Origin: Streptococcus mitis
GTDB lineage: Bacteria; Bacillota; Bacilli; Lactobacillales; Streptococcaceae
Direction of reading: 5' to 3'
DNA: 7,193 bases
Assembly: GCA_018364455.1 (NCBI GenBank)
Contig: JAGZLW010000071.1
Location: 1 to 7,193 of the forward strand
Position numbers and translations under genes: made by a program
Notes under the pieces: generated by a model
Databases searched by the model: none
Told to the model about the DNA's origin: nothing
The model's input: the letters and a program-made list of their open reading frames with translations, nothing else
Shown here: positions 1 through 5,391 of the stretch, piece after piece
How the letters are laid out: the number at the start of each line of letters is the position of its first letter
How positions within the stretch are numbered: the stretch's first letter is position 1

Positions 1-78
1 CTTGAGGGCCTCTACTTGGTTGCCCTGAAAACGTGTTTTATAAATTTTTTGAACGTGTTTTACATCTAAAAGTGTCAT
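1..78 (-). CDS. Bce-type ABC transporter ATP-binding protein, N-terminal 26 residues (partial)
   Basis: The first 26 codons of a minus-strand gene that runs off the left edge. They read MTLLDVKHVQKIYKTRFQ followed by GNQVEALK, the usual opening strand of MacB/LolD/BceA-type ABC ATPases, before the Walker A region. A clear Shine-Dalgarno sequence (AAAGGAG, 91-85) lies six bases before the ATG. Members of the Bce group pair with a ten-helix permease and give resistance to, and sensing of, peptide antibiotics such as bacitracin. The operator-like palindrome upstream (288-309) supports the Bce assignment more than these few residues do. The start follows a 36-residue ORF by 14 bases, so the two are probably co-transcribed. 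The permease gene, if present, lies outside the window. The substrate is unknown. Confidence 0.75.
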   Translation of the reverse strand, partial: MTLLDVKHVQKIYKTRFQGNQVEALK

Positions 79-92
79 GAGAATCTCCTTTC

Positions 93-203
93 TTAATATC
101 CCATCAAATGAAATGTCGCTTGCATCATAGCGCATCCCAGCTGAACGCGCTCGATATCTTTGTGGCTTGGTTTTCTTGTTTTCTTATGTAAGATTTGTTT
201 CAT
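93..203 (-). CDS. Small hypothetical protein (36 aa) in the leader of the Bce-type ABC operon
   Basis: An open frame of 36 codons plus TAA with a very good ribosome site (AAAGGAG, 217-211, seven bases before ATG). The protein begins MKQILHKKTRKPSHKDIERV and ends in the more hydrophobic LGCAMMQATFHLMGY. The N-terminal half is strongly basic (K2, K7, K8, R10, K11, K15), and no signal peptide or full membrane helix is evident. I recognise no family. Its stop lies 14 bases before the ABC ATPase start and no terminator separates them, so it should be the first gene of that operon. It could be a real small protein or a translated leader that affects expression of the transporter. The strong ribosome site argues against chance. 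Confidence 0.6.
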   Translation of the reverse strand: MKQILHKKTRKPSHKDIERVQLGCAMMQATFHLMGY

Positions 204-271
204 GATGTTACTCCTTTGTTCTTTATGAGTCTAGTTTACATCAAAAAAAGACCGCTTGCCATAACTTAACC

Positions 272-309
272 TTACAAAAAAGGCTTTAATCTTACATTTT
301 TGTAAGATT
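272..309 (-). promoter_or_regulatory. BceR-type response-regulator operator: perfect palindrome plus a half-site
   Basis: Bases 288-309 form a perfect inverted repeat: AATCTTACA, spacer TTTT, TGTAAGATT. Its core TTACA-N4-TGTAA equals the published TNACA-N4-TGTAA consensus for BceR-like regulators of peptide-antibiotic ABC modules in Firmicutes. A second TTACA (272-276) lies exactly 20 bp away, two helical turns, with a degenerate other half. The site is about 85 bp upstream of the 36-residue ORF and the ABC ATPase gene, the right place for activation by a two-component system. I could not define the -35/-10 of that promoter with confidence. Confidence 0.65.
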
Positions 310-344
310 GGGGGAAATGTAGGCAAAATTACTTAGAAAATGAT

Positions 345-373
345 TTGATTTCCCATTTTTAAAGTTGTAAAAT
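345..373 (+). promoter_or_regulatory. Sigma-70 promoter for the small membrane-protein gene
   Basis: TTGATT (345-350), a 17-bp spacer and TAAAAT (368-373), giving an expected start near 380 and a leader of about 125 nt before the ATG at 506. It points away from the ABC operon promoter region, with the palindrome at 288-309 between them, so that site could influence both directions. Confidence 0.6.
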
Positions 374-387
374 ATAAGTGTGAAAAG

Positions 388-437
388 GCTTACTTTGGAA
401 AGGAGGAAGTGGGAACTGAAATTTGAGTAAGCTTACC
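388..437 (+). promoter_or_regulatory. Structured leader with buried Shine-Dalgarno sequence and tiny ORF
   Basis: GCTTACT (388-394) pairs with AGTAAGC (426-432), enclosing a loop that carries AAAGGAGG. The right arm overlaps a 10-bp palindrome GTAAGCTTAC (428-437), so two folds compete. Two bases after AGGAGG (401-406) is a GTG that opens a five-codon ORF (409-426). The next real gene starts 69 bases after the structure and has its own weaker ribosome site. It may be a regulatory leader, but this could also be a decayed start region. Confidence 0.3.
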
Positions 438-505
438 TAGATAACATACCATTAAATTCAACACTTTCAAATCGAACTACCTATAAGGAAAGAAGGTGCG
501 CTTTA

Positions 506-703
506 ATGAAACATAAAGAACATATACTCATCGGAATTCTCTATCTCCTCTCTCCATTCATCGGTCAGATCTTAGTTGAAAAAACATACTTTATCGGTAC
601 AGAATTTACAGCTACTGCTTATGCTATTTGCTGGTTATCAGTTGTTATCAGCATCCATCATTTTTCAAAAAATGTATTGTCTCAGCATGAAAAATCAGAT
701 TAG
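506..703 (+). CDS. Small two-helix membrane protein (65 aa), function unknown
   Basis: A 65-residue protein beginning MKHKEHILIGILYLLSPFIG. Residues about 6-24 and 33-53 are hydrophobic enough to be membrane helices, joined by a short loop (VEKTYFIGTE). The tail after residue 53 is polar and ends HEKSD. The Shine-Dalgarno is GAAGG (492-496), nine bases before ATG. It is a single-gene unit: a promoter at 345-373, a long leader, and a terminator at 768-814 shared with the convergent PspC-domain gene. I do not recognise the family. The divergent position next to a peptide-resistance ABC operon is suggestive only. Confidence 0.6.
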   Translation: MKHKEHILIGILYLLSPFIGQILVEKTYFIGTEFTATAYAICWLSVVISIHHFSKNVLSQHEKSD

Positions 704-767
704 AAACATGAGTTCAAAATATTATTTTTAATTTGTATATGAGGCCGAGAAAATCTTATTAAAAGTA

Positions 768-814
768 AAAAAGCTTTAAATCAAGCAGTTTAGACTATTG
801 ATTTAAAGCTTTTT
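768..814. terminator. Bidirectional intrinsic terminator
   Basis: A perfect 17-bp inverted repeat: 768-784 (AAAAAGCTTTAAATCAA) with 798-814, loop of 13 bases. The outer part of the stem is an A-run on one arm and a T-run on the other, so it works in both directions. It lies between the plus-strand 65-residue gene and the minus-strand PspC-domain gene, which converge here. Confidence 0.9.
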
Positions 815-840
815 GCTTATTCCAAATCTTTTGTTAAACC

Positions 841-1113
841 TCACCAAAACCAGCCTTCATTATCGTCAATAGCTTGGGCTTCTTTGCGTTTACGTGGGCC
901 TGTTCCGTACATTTCTGCTTCGATTTCTTCCTTGGTTGGCATGATAGAAGCTAGGATGATATAGATAATCACCCCAAGTCCAAAATTTGCGACTGTAAAA
1001 ATGGCAAACAAGAAACGAACAAGGGTAACATCAAAGTTCCACTTGTCTGACAGACCCGCCAGAACTCCTGAAATCATGCGATTTCGTCTCATTTTATAAA
1101 ATTTACTGTTCAT
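841..1113 (-). CDS. PspC-domain membrane protein (90 aa)
   Basis: A PspC (phage shock protein C) domain fills residues about 8-60: RRNRMISGVLAGLSDKWN, then the conserved VTLVRFLF, then a long hydrophobic stretch (about 31-57) ending ASIMP. The tail is polar (KEEIEAEMYG, PRKRKEAQ) and ends in EGWFW. Proteins of this family sit in the cytoplasmic membrane and take part in envelope-stress responses; some Firmicutes members are controlled by LiaFSR-type systems. I place the start at 1113, not at the in-frame ATG at 1143. AGAGGAAA precedes 1113 at proper spacing, and the predicted transcript starts near 1137, inside the longer reading. The gene ends at the bidirectional terminator, so it is the last gene of the minus block. 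Confidence 0.85.
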   Translation of the reverse strand: MNSKFYKMRRNRMISGVLAGLSDKWNFDVTLVRFLFAIFTVANFGLGVIIYIILASIMPTKEEIEAEMYGTGPRKRKEAQAIDDNEGWFW

Positions 1114-1143
1114 GATATTTCCTCTTTCTGCTAGGTTAGTCAT

Positions 1144-1172
1144 AGTATATCACGGGTAGGCTCGGCTTTCAT
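1144..1172 (-). promoter_or_regulatory. Extended -10 promoter of the PspC-domain gene
   Basis: TATACT (1149-1144) preceded by TG and one base (TGATATACT), an extended -10. The -35 is weak (ATGAAA, 1172-1167, spacer 17). The predicted start near 1137 gives a leader of about 24 nt. The promoter begins over the stop codon of the SprT-like gene, so the PspC gene can be expressed alone as well as by readthrough. Confidence 0.55.
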
Positions 1173-1621
1173 CAGTCCTCAGGCTGATTTATTAGTAGCA
1201 ATTTACCTCGACAAAGTCCACAGCGATAGCGTTTGGTATCAATCCTTCGATTGCGATGATAACTTTGCTGGCAGGATTGACAACGATAAAGCTTGAGTGG
1301 CTTGGAGTTGCTATTTGGCAAAGTTGGTACAAAGCGTAATCCATCCACTGCTTTCAAAAGTTCCTTAAAATCTAGATCCTTGTGTTGATAGCCCTTCCCT
1401 TGAAAATAGAGGTGATAATGACAGAGTTCATGTCGGACAATTTTCCTAAAAACATCCAACCCCAGTTCCTGATAAACCTTGGGATTAAAATCCAAATGCC
1501 CATCTTTTGGAAAAAAACGCCCACCTGTCGAACGTAGACGCCTATTCCACTGGACATGATGGATAAAAGGTCTGCCGAAGTCTTCTAGTGAAACCTGCTT
1601 AACGTAATCAGTCAGTTTCAT
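1172..1621 (-). CDS. SprT-like zinc metalloprotein (149 aa)
   Basis: A SprT/Spartan-like domain with the zinc-protease signature HELCH (H64, E65, H68) and a likely third ligand H80 in GYQHKD. It is followed by a C-terminal zinc ribbon with two CxxC pairs (C114/C117 and C134/C137). The length is usual for bacterial SprT-like proteins. The eukaryotic relative Spartan cleaves DNA-protein crosslinks; the bacterial role is not settled. The chosen start MKLTDYVKQVSLEDFG lies inside the end of tex, with a 14-base overlap (1608-1621) and no good Shine-Dalgarno, so translation is probably coupled to tex. A longer frame reaches 1666, but its extra 15 residues lie wholly within tex and lack family character. 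An overlapping 61-residue frame inside this gene is a shadow. Confidence 0.9.
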   Translation of the reverse strand: MKLTDYVKQVSLEDFGRPFIHHVQWNRRLRSTGGRFFPKDGHLDFNPKVYQELGLDVFRKIVRHELCHYHLYFQGKGYQHKDLDFKELLKAVDGLRFVPTLPNSNSKPLKLYRCQSCQQSYHRNRRIDTKRYRCGLCRGKLLLINQPED

Positions 1622-3737
1622 TTGGAGCGAGGAGCGACAGATTGACTTTTTCACGTTCAGTATCAATTTTCTTGACCCAAACGGTCACCAAATCTCCGAC
1701 TGACACCACTTGGCTTGGGTGTTTGATAAATTTGCGACTCATGTGAGAAATATGGATCAAACCGTCCTCGTGAATCCCGATATCAACGAAGGCACCAAAG
1801 TCAACGACGTTGCGCACTACACCTTCTAGCTTCTGACCAACCACTAAGTCTTTGATATCTAGGACATCTTGGCGAAGCACAGGTGCATCAAAGGAGTCAC
1901 GGAAATCTCGACCTGGTTTGAGAAGATCTGCAATGATATCTTTAAGAGTTTCTAGACCAAGGTCTAGCTCTTGCGCCATTTCCTTGACTGAAAGGGACTT
2001 GAGTTTATTTTGTGCTTCTTCGTTTAGGTCTTTAATATCTAAGCGTTTGAAGAGCTCCTTAACTGCAACATAGTTTTCTGGGTGAACTCCAGTATTATCG
2101 AGGATATTGCTACTTTCAGGGATACGAAGGAAACCAGCTGCCTGTTCAAAAGCCTTGGCACCCAGACGAGGAACTTTCTTGATTTGAGCGCGTGAAGTGA
2201 TTTTTCCTTCTTCTTCACGGTATTTGACGATATTTTCAGAGATGGTTTTATTGAGTCCAGCTACGTGTGAAAGTAGAGCTGGGCTGGCTGTATTGACATT
2301 GACACCGACTTGGTTCACCACGGTATCCACGACAAAGTCCAGACTTTCAGACAGTTTCTTCTGACTGACATCATGCTGGTATTGACCGACACCGATTGAC
2401 TTAGGATCGATTTTGACCAATTCCGCAAGGGGATCTTGCAAACGACGGGCGATAGAAATGGCAGAGCGTTTTTCAACGGTCAAGTCTGGAAACTCCTGAC
2501 GAGCAAGTTCGCTGGCAGAATAGACAGAAGCACCACTTTCATTTACAATGACATAACTAACCTCAGGAAAATCTTTAAGAACTTCCGCCACAAAGGCTTC
2601 ACTTTCACGACTGGCCGTTCCATTTCCGATGGCAATAATCTCTACACCGTATTGACCAATCAAGTCTGCCAAATCTTTCTTGGCTTCTTCGATTTGACGA
2701 GTTGATGCTGGTTTGACAGGATAAATGACCTGTGTTGTCAGCATTTTTCCTGTTGCATCAACGACAGCTAGCTTGGCACCTGTACGAAAGGCAGGGTCAA
2801 ATCCAAGAACCACGCGCCCTTTCAGTGGAGCAACCAAGAGGAGATTGCGTAGATTGTCAGAAAAGAGTTGGATAGCTCCTTCTTCTGCTTTTTCAGTCAA
2901 TTCTGTCCGAATGCGTCGCTCGATAGCAGGCAAGACCTTTTTCTTAACCGATTGCTGAACAACTTCATCAATATAGGCGTTTTTCACCTTAAAACGAGCT
3001 GCAAAGAAGGCAAGAATGCGGTCTGTCGCATGTTCGAAACCGACCCTCAAGACACCTAGCTTCTCCCCACGATTGAGGGCCAAGGTACGATAACCCTGCA
3101 TAGTTCCAACCGTCTCTGAAAAATCATAATAAATCTGAAAAACCTGCTTTTCATCAAGACTTTCATCCTTAACTTGGGAAGTGAGTTTGGAGTGTCTCAG
3201 CACCTCCTGATAAGTCATGGAACGTAAGGCCACATCTTCCGATAAGGCTTCTACCAAGATATCAACTGCACCAGCCAAGGCCTCCTTACCGGTCGCAAAT
3301 CCTTCACAGACAAACTTTTCAGCCTCTTTTTCTAAGTTCGCTACATTTTGCAAGATTAAGCGAGCAAGTGGGAAAAGTCCGGCTTCACGGGCAATGGTTG
3401 CCTTGGTCCGACGTTTTTCCTTGTAAGGAAGGTAGAGTTCTTCTACGTCTGCTAATTTTTCAGCAGCTAAGATAGCTTCTTCCAATTCTTTAGTTAGCTT
3501 GCCTTGTTCTTGAATCTTAGCTAAAACAGCTTCCTTACGGTCGTTGAGATTTGTCAGACTTTTATCCAAGTCAATAATGGCCTTAATTGCCACCTCATCC
3601 AGACTACCAGTCATGTCCTTGCGATAACGCGCAATAAAGGGAATAGTCGCTCCTTCAGCTGTCAAACTTAGAACGATATCAATTTGCTTTAAAGTCACTC
3701 CCAAATCCTGAGAGATTTTTTCATATTTTTTATCCAT
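1608..3737 (-). CDS. tex: Tex, S1-domain transcription accessory protein (709 aa)
   Basis: A full-length Tex/YhgF protein. Domains in order: N-terminal helical region with the conserved ATIPFIARYRKD (30-41); YqgF/RNase H-like domain from about 308 (LGFDPAFRTG at 311-320, AIGNGTASRE at 369-378); helix-hairpin-helix repeats about 466-540 (VGVNVNTASPALLSHVAGL, then VPRLGAKAFEQAAGFLRI); C-terminal S1 domain about 632-703 (VVDFGAFVDIG, EDGLIHISHMS). Tex binds nucleic acid and affects transcription and tolerance of stress; a pneumococcal Tex has been studied. No disrupted motif is visible. I start it at the ATG at 3737 (MDKKYEKISQDLGV). The frame can be extended to a TTG at 3770, but that would translate the -10 box. 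The SprT-like gene follows with overlap. Confidence 0.97.
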   Translation of the reverse strand: MDKKYEKISQDLGVTLKQIDIVLSLTAEGATIPFIARYRKDMTGSLDEVAIKAIIDLDKSLTNLNDRKEAVLAKIQEQGKLTKELEEAILAAEKLADVEELYLPYKEKRRTKATIAREAGLFPLARLILQNVANLEKEAEKFVCEGFATGKEALAGAVDILVEALSEDVALRSMTYQEVLRHSKLTSQVKDESLDEKQVFQIYYDFSETVGTMQGYRTLALNRGEKLGVLRVGFEHATDRILAFFAARFKVKNAYIDEVVQQSVKKKVLPAIERRIRTELTEKAEEGAIQLFSDNLRNLLLVAPLKGRVVLGFDPAFRTGAKLAVVDATGKMLTTQVIYPVKPASTRQIEEAKKDLADLIGQYGVEIIAIGNGTASRESEAFVAEVLKDFPEVSYVIVNESGASVYSASELARQEFPDLTVEKRSAISIARRLQDPLAELVKIDPKSIGVGQYQHDVSQKKLSESLDFVVDTVVNQVGVNVNTASPALLSHVAGLNKTISENIVKYREEEGKITSRAQIKKVPRLGAKAFEQAAGFLRIPESSNILDNTGVHPENYVAVKELFKRLDIKDLNEEAQNKLKSLSVKEMAQELDLGLETLKDIIADLLKPGRDFRDSFDAPVLRQDVLDIKDLVVGQKLEGVVRNVVDFGAFVDIGIHEDGLIHISHMSRKFIKHPSQVVSVGDLVTVWVKKIDTEREKVNLSLLAPNETD

Positions 3738-3743
3738 GAATCT

Positions 3744-3771
3744 ATTATACCACAAGCTAATATTATTCAAA
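3744..3771 (-). promoter_or_regulatory. tex promoter, predicted to give a leaderless mRNA
   Basis: A consensus extended -10, TGGTATAAT, with TATAAT at 3749-3744. The -35 is TTTGAA (3771-3766, spacer 16) or TTGAAT (spacer 15). Exactly six bases (AGATTC) separate TATAAT from the ATG, so the standard start seven bases after the -10 is the A of the start codon. No Shine-Dalgarno lies before the ATG. Confidence 0.75.
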
Positions 3772-4062
3772 TTATCTCTTACAATTTTAAAACATAAGTT
3801 GGGAAATAAATTTACTTCATTTCAATATTCTATTCATTGAGAAGGTTGCAATTTAATTCTAATAGTTTACAAAAGGACTAGTGATTAATTTCACTGTTTT
3901 TATTTTTGACAATAATGCGCCACTATTCTCCCTCTCTATTCTTCAAGAAAATGCTTTTTTGAACAATAGGATTGTAATTTCTGTTTCTAATCGTTTAAAA
4001 TGCGTGTTTTTGAGAAATAAAAAAACCGCAAGCCAGTGTAATCTATTTTGAAATTTTGAAAC
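3772..4062. other. AT-rich intergenic stretch with no supported gene
   Basis: No frame with a ribosome site or family resemblance was found on either strand. There is a short hairpin AGTGA/TCACT (3880-3895) followed by a T-rich run on the plus strand, and a lone TTGACA (3906-3911) without a matching -10. I see no BOX or RUP-type repeat. It separates the tex promoter from the end of the small RNA at 4063. Confidence 0.6.
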
Positions 4063-4084
4063 AAAAAAGGAGCATTTAAGCTCC
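4063..4084 (-). terminator. Intrinsic terminator of the small RNA
   Basis: Read on the minus strand: GGAGC, loop TTAAAT, GCTCC, then six T (4068-4063). It closes the candidate small RNA. Confidence 0.8.
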
Positions 4085-4187
4085 CCCCTTTGAAATAACG
4101 GACACTTGGCTGATCGGTGTAGCCAGCATCTCAGATACCTTTTTCAAGGTGCGGCAGGAACCTTTCTGCCCTCAAATGCCTTTCGTT
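4063..4187 (-). ncRNA. Candidate free-standing structured small RNA, about 125 nt
   Basis: This minus-strand unit has its own strong promoter and intrinsic terminator and no ORF of note. It folds as a closed multibranch structure. P1 pairs UAACG (4188-4184) with CGUUA (4100-4096). P2 pairs GCAUU (4179-4175) with GAUGC (4130-4126). Inside P2 are hairpin A, GGCAG/CUGCC (4170-4153, loop AAAGGUUC), and hairpin B, ACCUU-GAAA-AAGGU (4150-4137), with a GNRA-type tetraloop. Hairpin C, UGGCU/AGCCA (4125-4107), follows P2 directly. A purine-rich linker (about 4095-4085) leads to the terminator. I do not recognise it as 6S, SRP RNA, tmRNA, RNase P RNA, a T-box or a common riboswitch. The next minus gene, tex, is over 300 bp away with its own promoter, so this is more likely a trans-acting or housekeeping RNA than a leader. 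Confidence 0.65.
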
Positions 4188-4193
4188 AATGTT

Positions 4194-4222
4194 ATTCTAG
4201 CACCATCTACTTTTTTTGTCAA
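4194..4222 (-). promoter_or_regulatory. Strong sigma-70 promoter of the small RNA
   Basis: A perfect -35 TTGACA (4222-4217), a 17-bp spacer and -10 TAGAAT (4199-4194) with an extended TG (TGCTAGAAT). It is among the best promoters in the window. The start is expected at about 4187, just where the P1 stem of the RNA begins. Confidence 0.8.
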
Positions 4223-4317
4223 ACTTTCTCAATCTACCAGACTTAATCAGGATTTATAAAACTCTATGATTCGTTAGATACTCAATTTTAACTTTTTCCT
4301 TTTCCTCAAAATAGTAG

Positions 4318-4323
4318 TATAAT
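4318..4323 (+). promoter_or_regulatory. -10 box of the permease operon
   Basis: TATAAT at 4318-4323, about 30 bp before the first ATG of the operon. The -35 region (4295-4300, TTTCCT) is poor, so the promoter may be weak or need an activator. I see no AdcR/ZitR-type or CopY-type operator near it. It is divergent from the small-RNA promoter, about 95 bp away. Confidence 0.55.
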
Positions 4324-4353
4324 AGAGGTAGAATTTAGAATCGAGGTGCACCT

Positions 4354-4485
4354 ATGGCTGTAAAATTTACAAAAACTGATGACTTGGACAAGATGTTTGA
4401 AGAGTTTGCGAAACTCCCTGATTTGAAACAAGTCACTTTCCCTGATGACAAAGAGAAAAAAGCCAAAGCAGAAAAGAAAAACTAG
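4354..4485 (+). CDS. Small charged protein (43 aa), first gene of the permease operon
   Basis: A 43-residue ORF beginning MAVKFTKTDDLDKMFEEFAK with a good ribosome site (GAGGTG, 4343-4348). The middle is acidic and amphipathic; the C-terminal third is a lysine-rich tail (DDKEKKAKAEKKN). No membrane helix, signal peptide or cysteine is present, so it should be cytoplasmic. Its TAG is followed at once by the ATG of the permease, and that ATG lacks a convincing Shine-Dalgarno of its own, which suggests translational coupling. I know no function for it. It could be an accessory to the transporter or mainly a coupling leader. Confidence 0.7.
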   Translation: MAVKFTKTDDLDKMFEEFAKLPDLKQVTFPDDKEKKAKAEKKN

Positions 4486-5391
4486 ATGACTGCTTTCCAA
4501 CAACTCCCGTCTAGTGTGCTTCAAACTGGGGCTATTTTTCTCTCCATTATCATTGAAGCCCTACCCTTCGTTCTGATAGGAAGTATTGTCTCAGGACTGA
4601 TTGAGGTTTATATCACACCTGACAAGGTTTATCATTTTCTCCCTCGAAATCGTTGGGGGAGAATCTTTTTTGGCACCTTCGTTGGGATACTTTTCCCTTC
4701 TTGTGAATGTGGAATCGTCCCCATTATCAATCGTTTTCTGGAAAAGAAGGTCCCCAGTTACACGGCTGTTCCCTTTCTCGTAACAGCACCTGTTATCAAT
4801 CCTATTGTTCTCTTTGCGACCTATTCTGCCTTTGGCAACTCCTTCCATGTCGCTCTGTTACGAGCTCTAGGTTCCATTGTAGTGGCTGTGATACTTGGGA
4901 TTTTTCTAGGATTTTTCTGGCAAGAACCGATTCAAAAAGAAAATCGTTTGGCCTGTCATGAGCACGATTTTTCTCATTTGAGTCCTGCAAAAAAAGTTTT
5001 TCAAGTCTTTGTGCAAGCCATTGATGAATTTTTTGATACGGGGCGTTATTTGGTATTTGGCTGTCTCTTTGCCTCTGTTATACAGGTCTATGTTCCGACA
5101 CGGATTCTGACCTCTATCAGCGCAACCCCTCTTTTTGCCATCCTGCTTTTGATGCTTTTGGCCTTTCTTCTGTCGCTCTGTAGTGAGGCGGATGCCTTTA
5201 TCGGGGCTTCTCTTCTCTCAAGTTTCGGTTTAGCACCAGTTCTGGCCTTTCTCGTCATTGGCCCAATGCTGGATATCAAAAATATTCTCATGATGAAAAA
5301 TTACTTGAAAGCACGATTTATCAGTCACTTCATAACGATTGTGACACTCGTTGTCTTAGTGTATTCTCTCTTGATTGGAGTCATCCTATGA
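4486..5391 (+). CDS. YraQ/YcgR-type permease, ArsP_1 (DUF318) family (301 aa)
   Basis: A hydrophobic protein with about eight membrane segments (roughly 12-40, 58-80, 93-112, 122-146, 185-202, 213-232, 247-267, 279-300) and a soluble middle (147-182). Family marks are PSCECG (71-76, C73 and C75), the matching TAPVINPIVLFATY (100-113) and a second half with LCSEADAFIGAS (231-242). The paired sequence features suggest two inverted halves. Relatives are putative permeases; some export organoarsenicals, and the cysteines suggest a metal, metalloid or thiol substrate, but the substrate is unproven. In Bacillus subtilis the pair ycgR/ycgQ has the same order. The start abuts the stop of the 43-residue gene and the end overlaps the next gene by ATGA. 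Frames on the minus strand here are shadows. Confidence 0.88.
   Translation: MTAFQQLPSSVLQTGAIFLSIIIEALPFVLIGSIVSGLIEVYITPDKVYHFLPRNRWGRIFFGTFVGILFPSCECGIVPIINRFLEKKVPSYTAVPFLVTAPVINPIVLFATYSAFGNSFHVALLRALGSIVVAVILGIFLGFFWQEPIQKENRLACHEHDFSHLSPAKKVFQVFVQAIDEFFDTGRYLVFGCLFASVIQVYVPTRILTSISATPLFAILLLMLLAFLLSLCSEADAFIGASLLSSFGLAPVLAFLVIGPMLDIKNILMMKNYLKARFISHFITIVTLVVLVYSLLIGVIL

Noticed and set aside
288..309. CopY or MecI/BlaI operator (TACA/TGTA boxes)
   Set aside because: The spacer of four bases and the TTACA/TGTAA arms fit the BceR-type consensus better, and a Bce-type ABC gene follows.
1173..1190. LiaR/CesR-like box (AGTCCTCAGGCT) before the PspC-domain gene
   Set aside because: Spacing and one arm differ from the consensus, and it lies inside the SprT-like coding end; too weak to call.
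1852..3426. Plus-strand ORFs of 63-89 residues opposite tex (1852-2073, 2436-2705, 2725-2958, 2868-3059, 3217-3426)
   Set aside because: They lie wholly antisense to an intact tex gene, have low-complexity serine/arginine-rich products and no ribosome site; shadows.
3737..3770. TTG start for tex giving 11 extra residues
   Set aside because: The extra codons include the TATAAT box; the added residues are not Tex-like and no ribosome site is seen.
3880..3910. Plus-strand terminator AGTGA/TCACT with a T-rich run
   Set aside because: Only five weak base pairs, and no plus-strand gene precedes it.
4063..4187. TPP riboswitch, because the RNA contains CUGAGAU
   Set aside because: The other TPP core elements are absent and no thiamine gene follows; the gene downstream has its own promoter.
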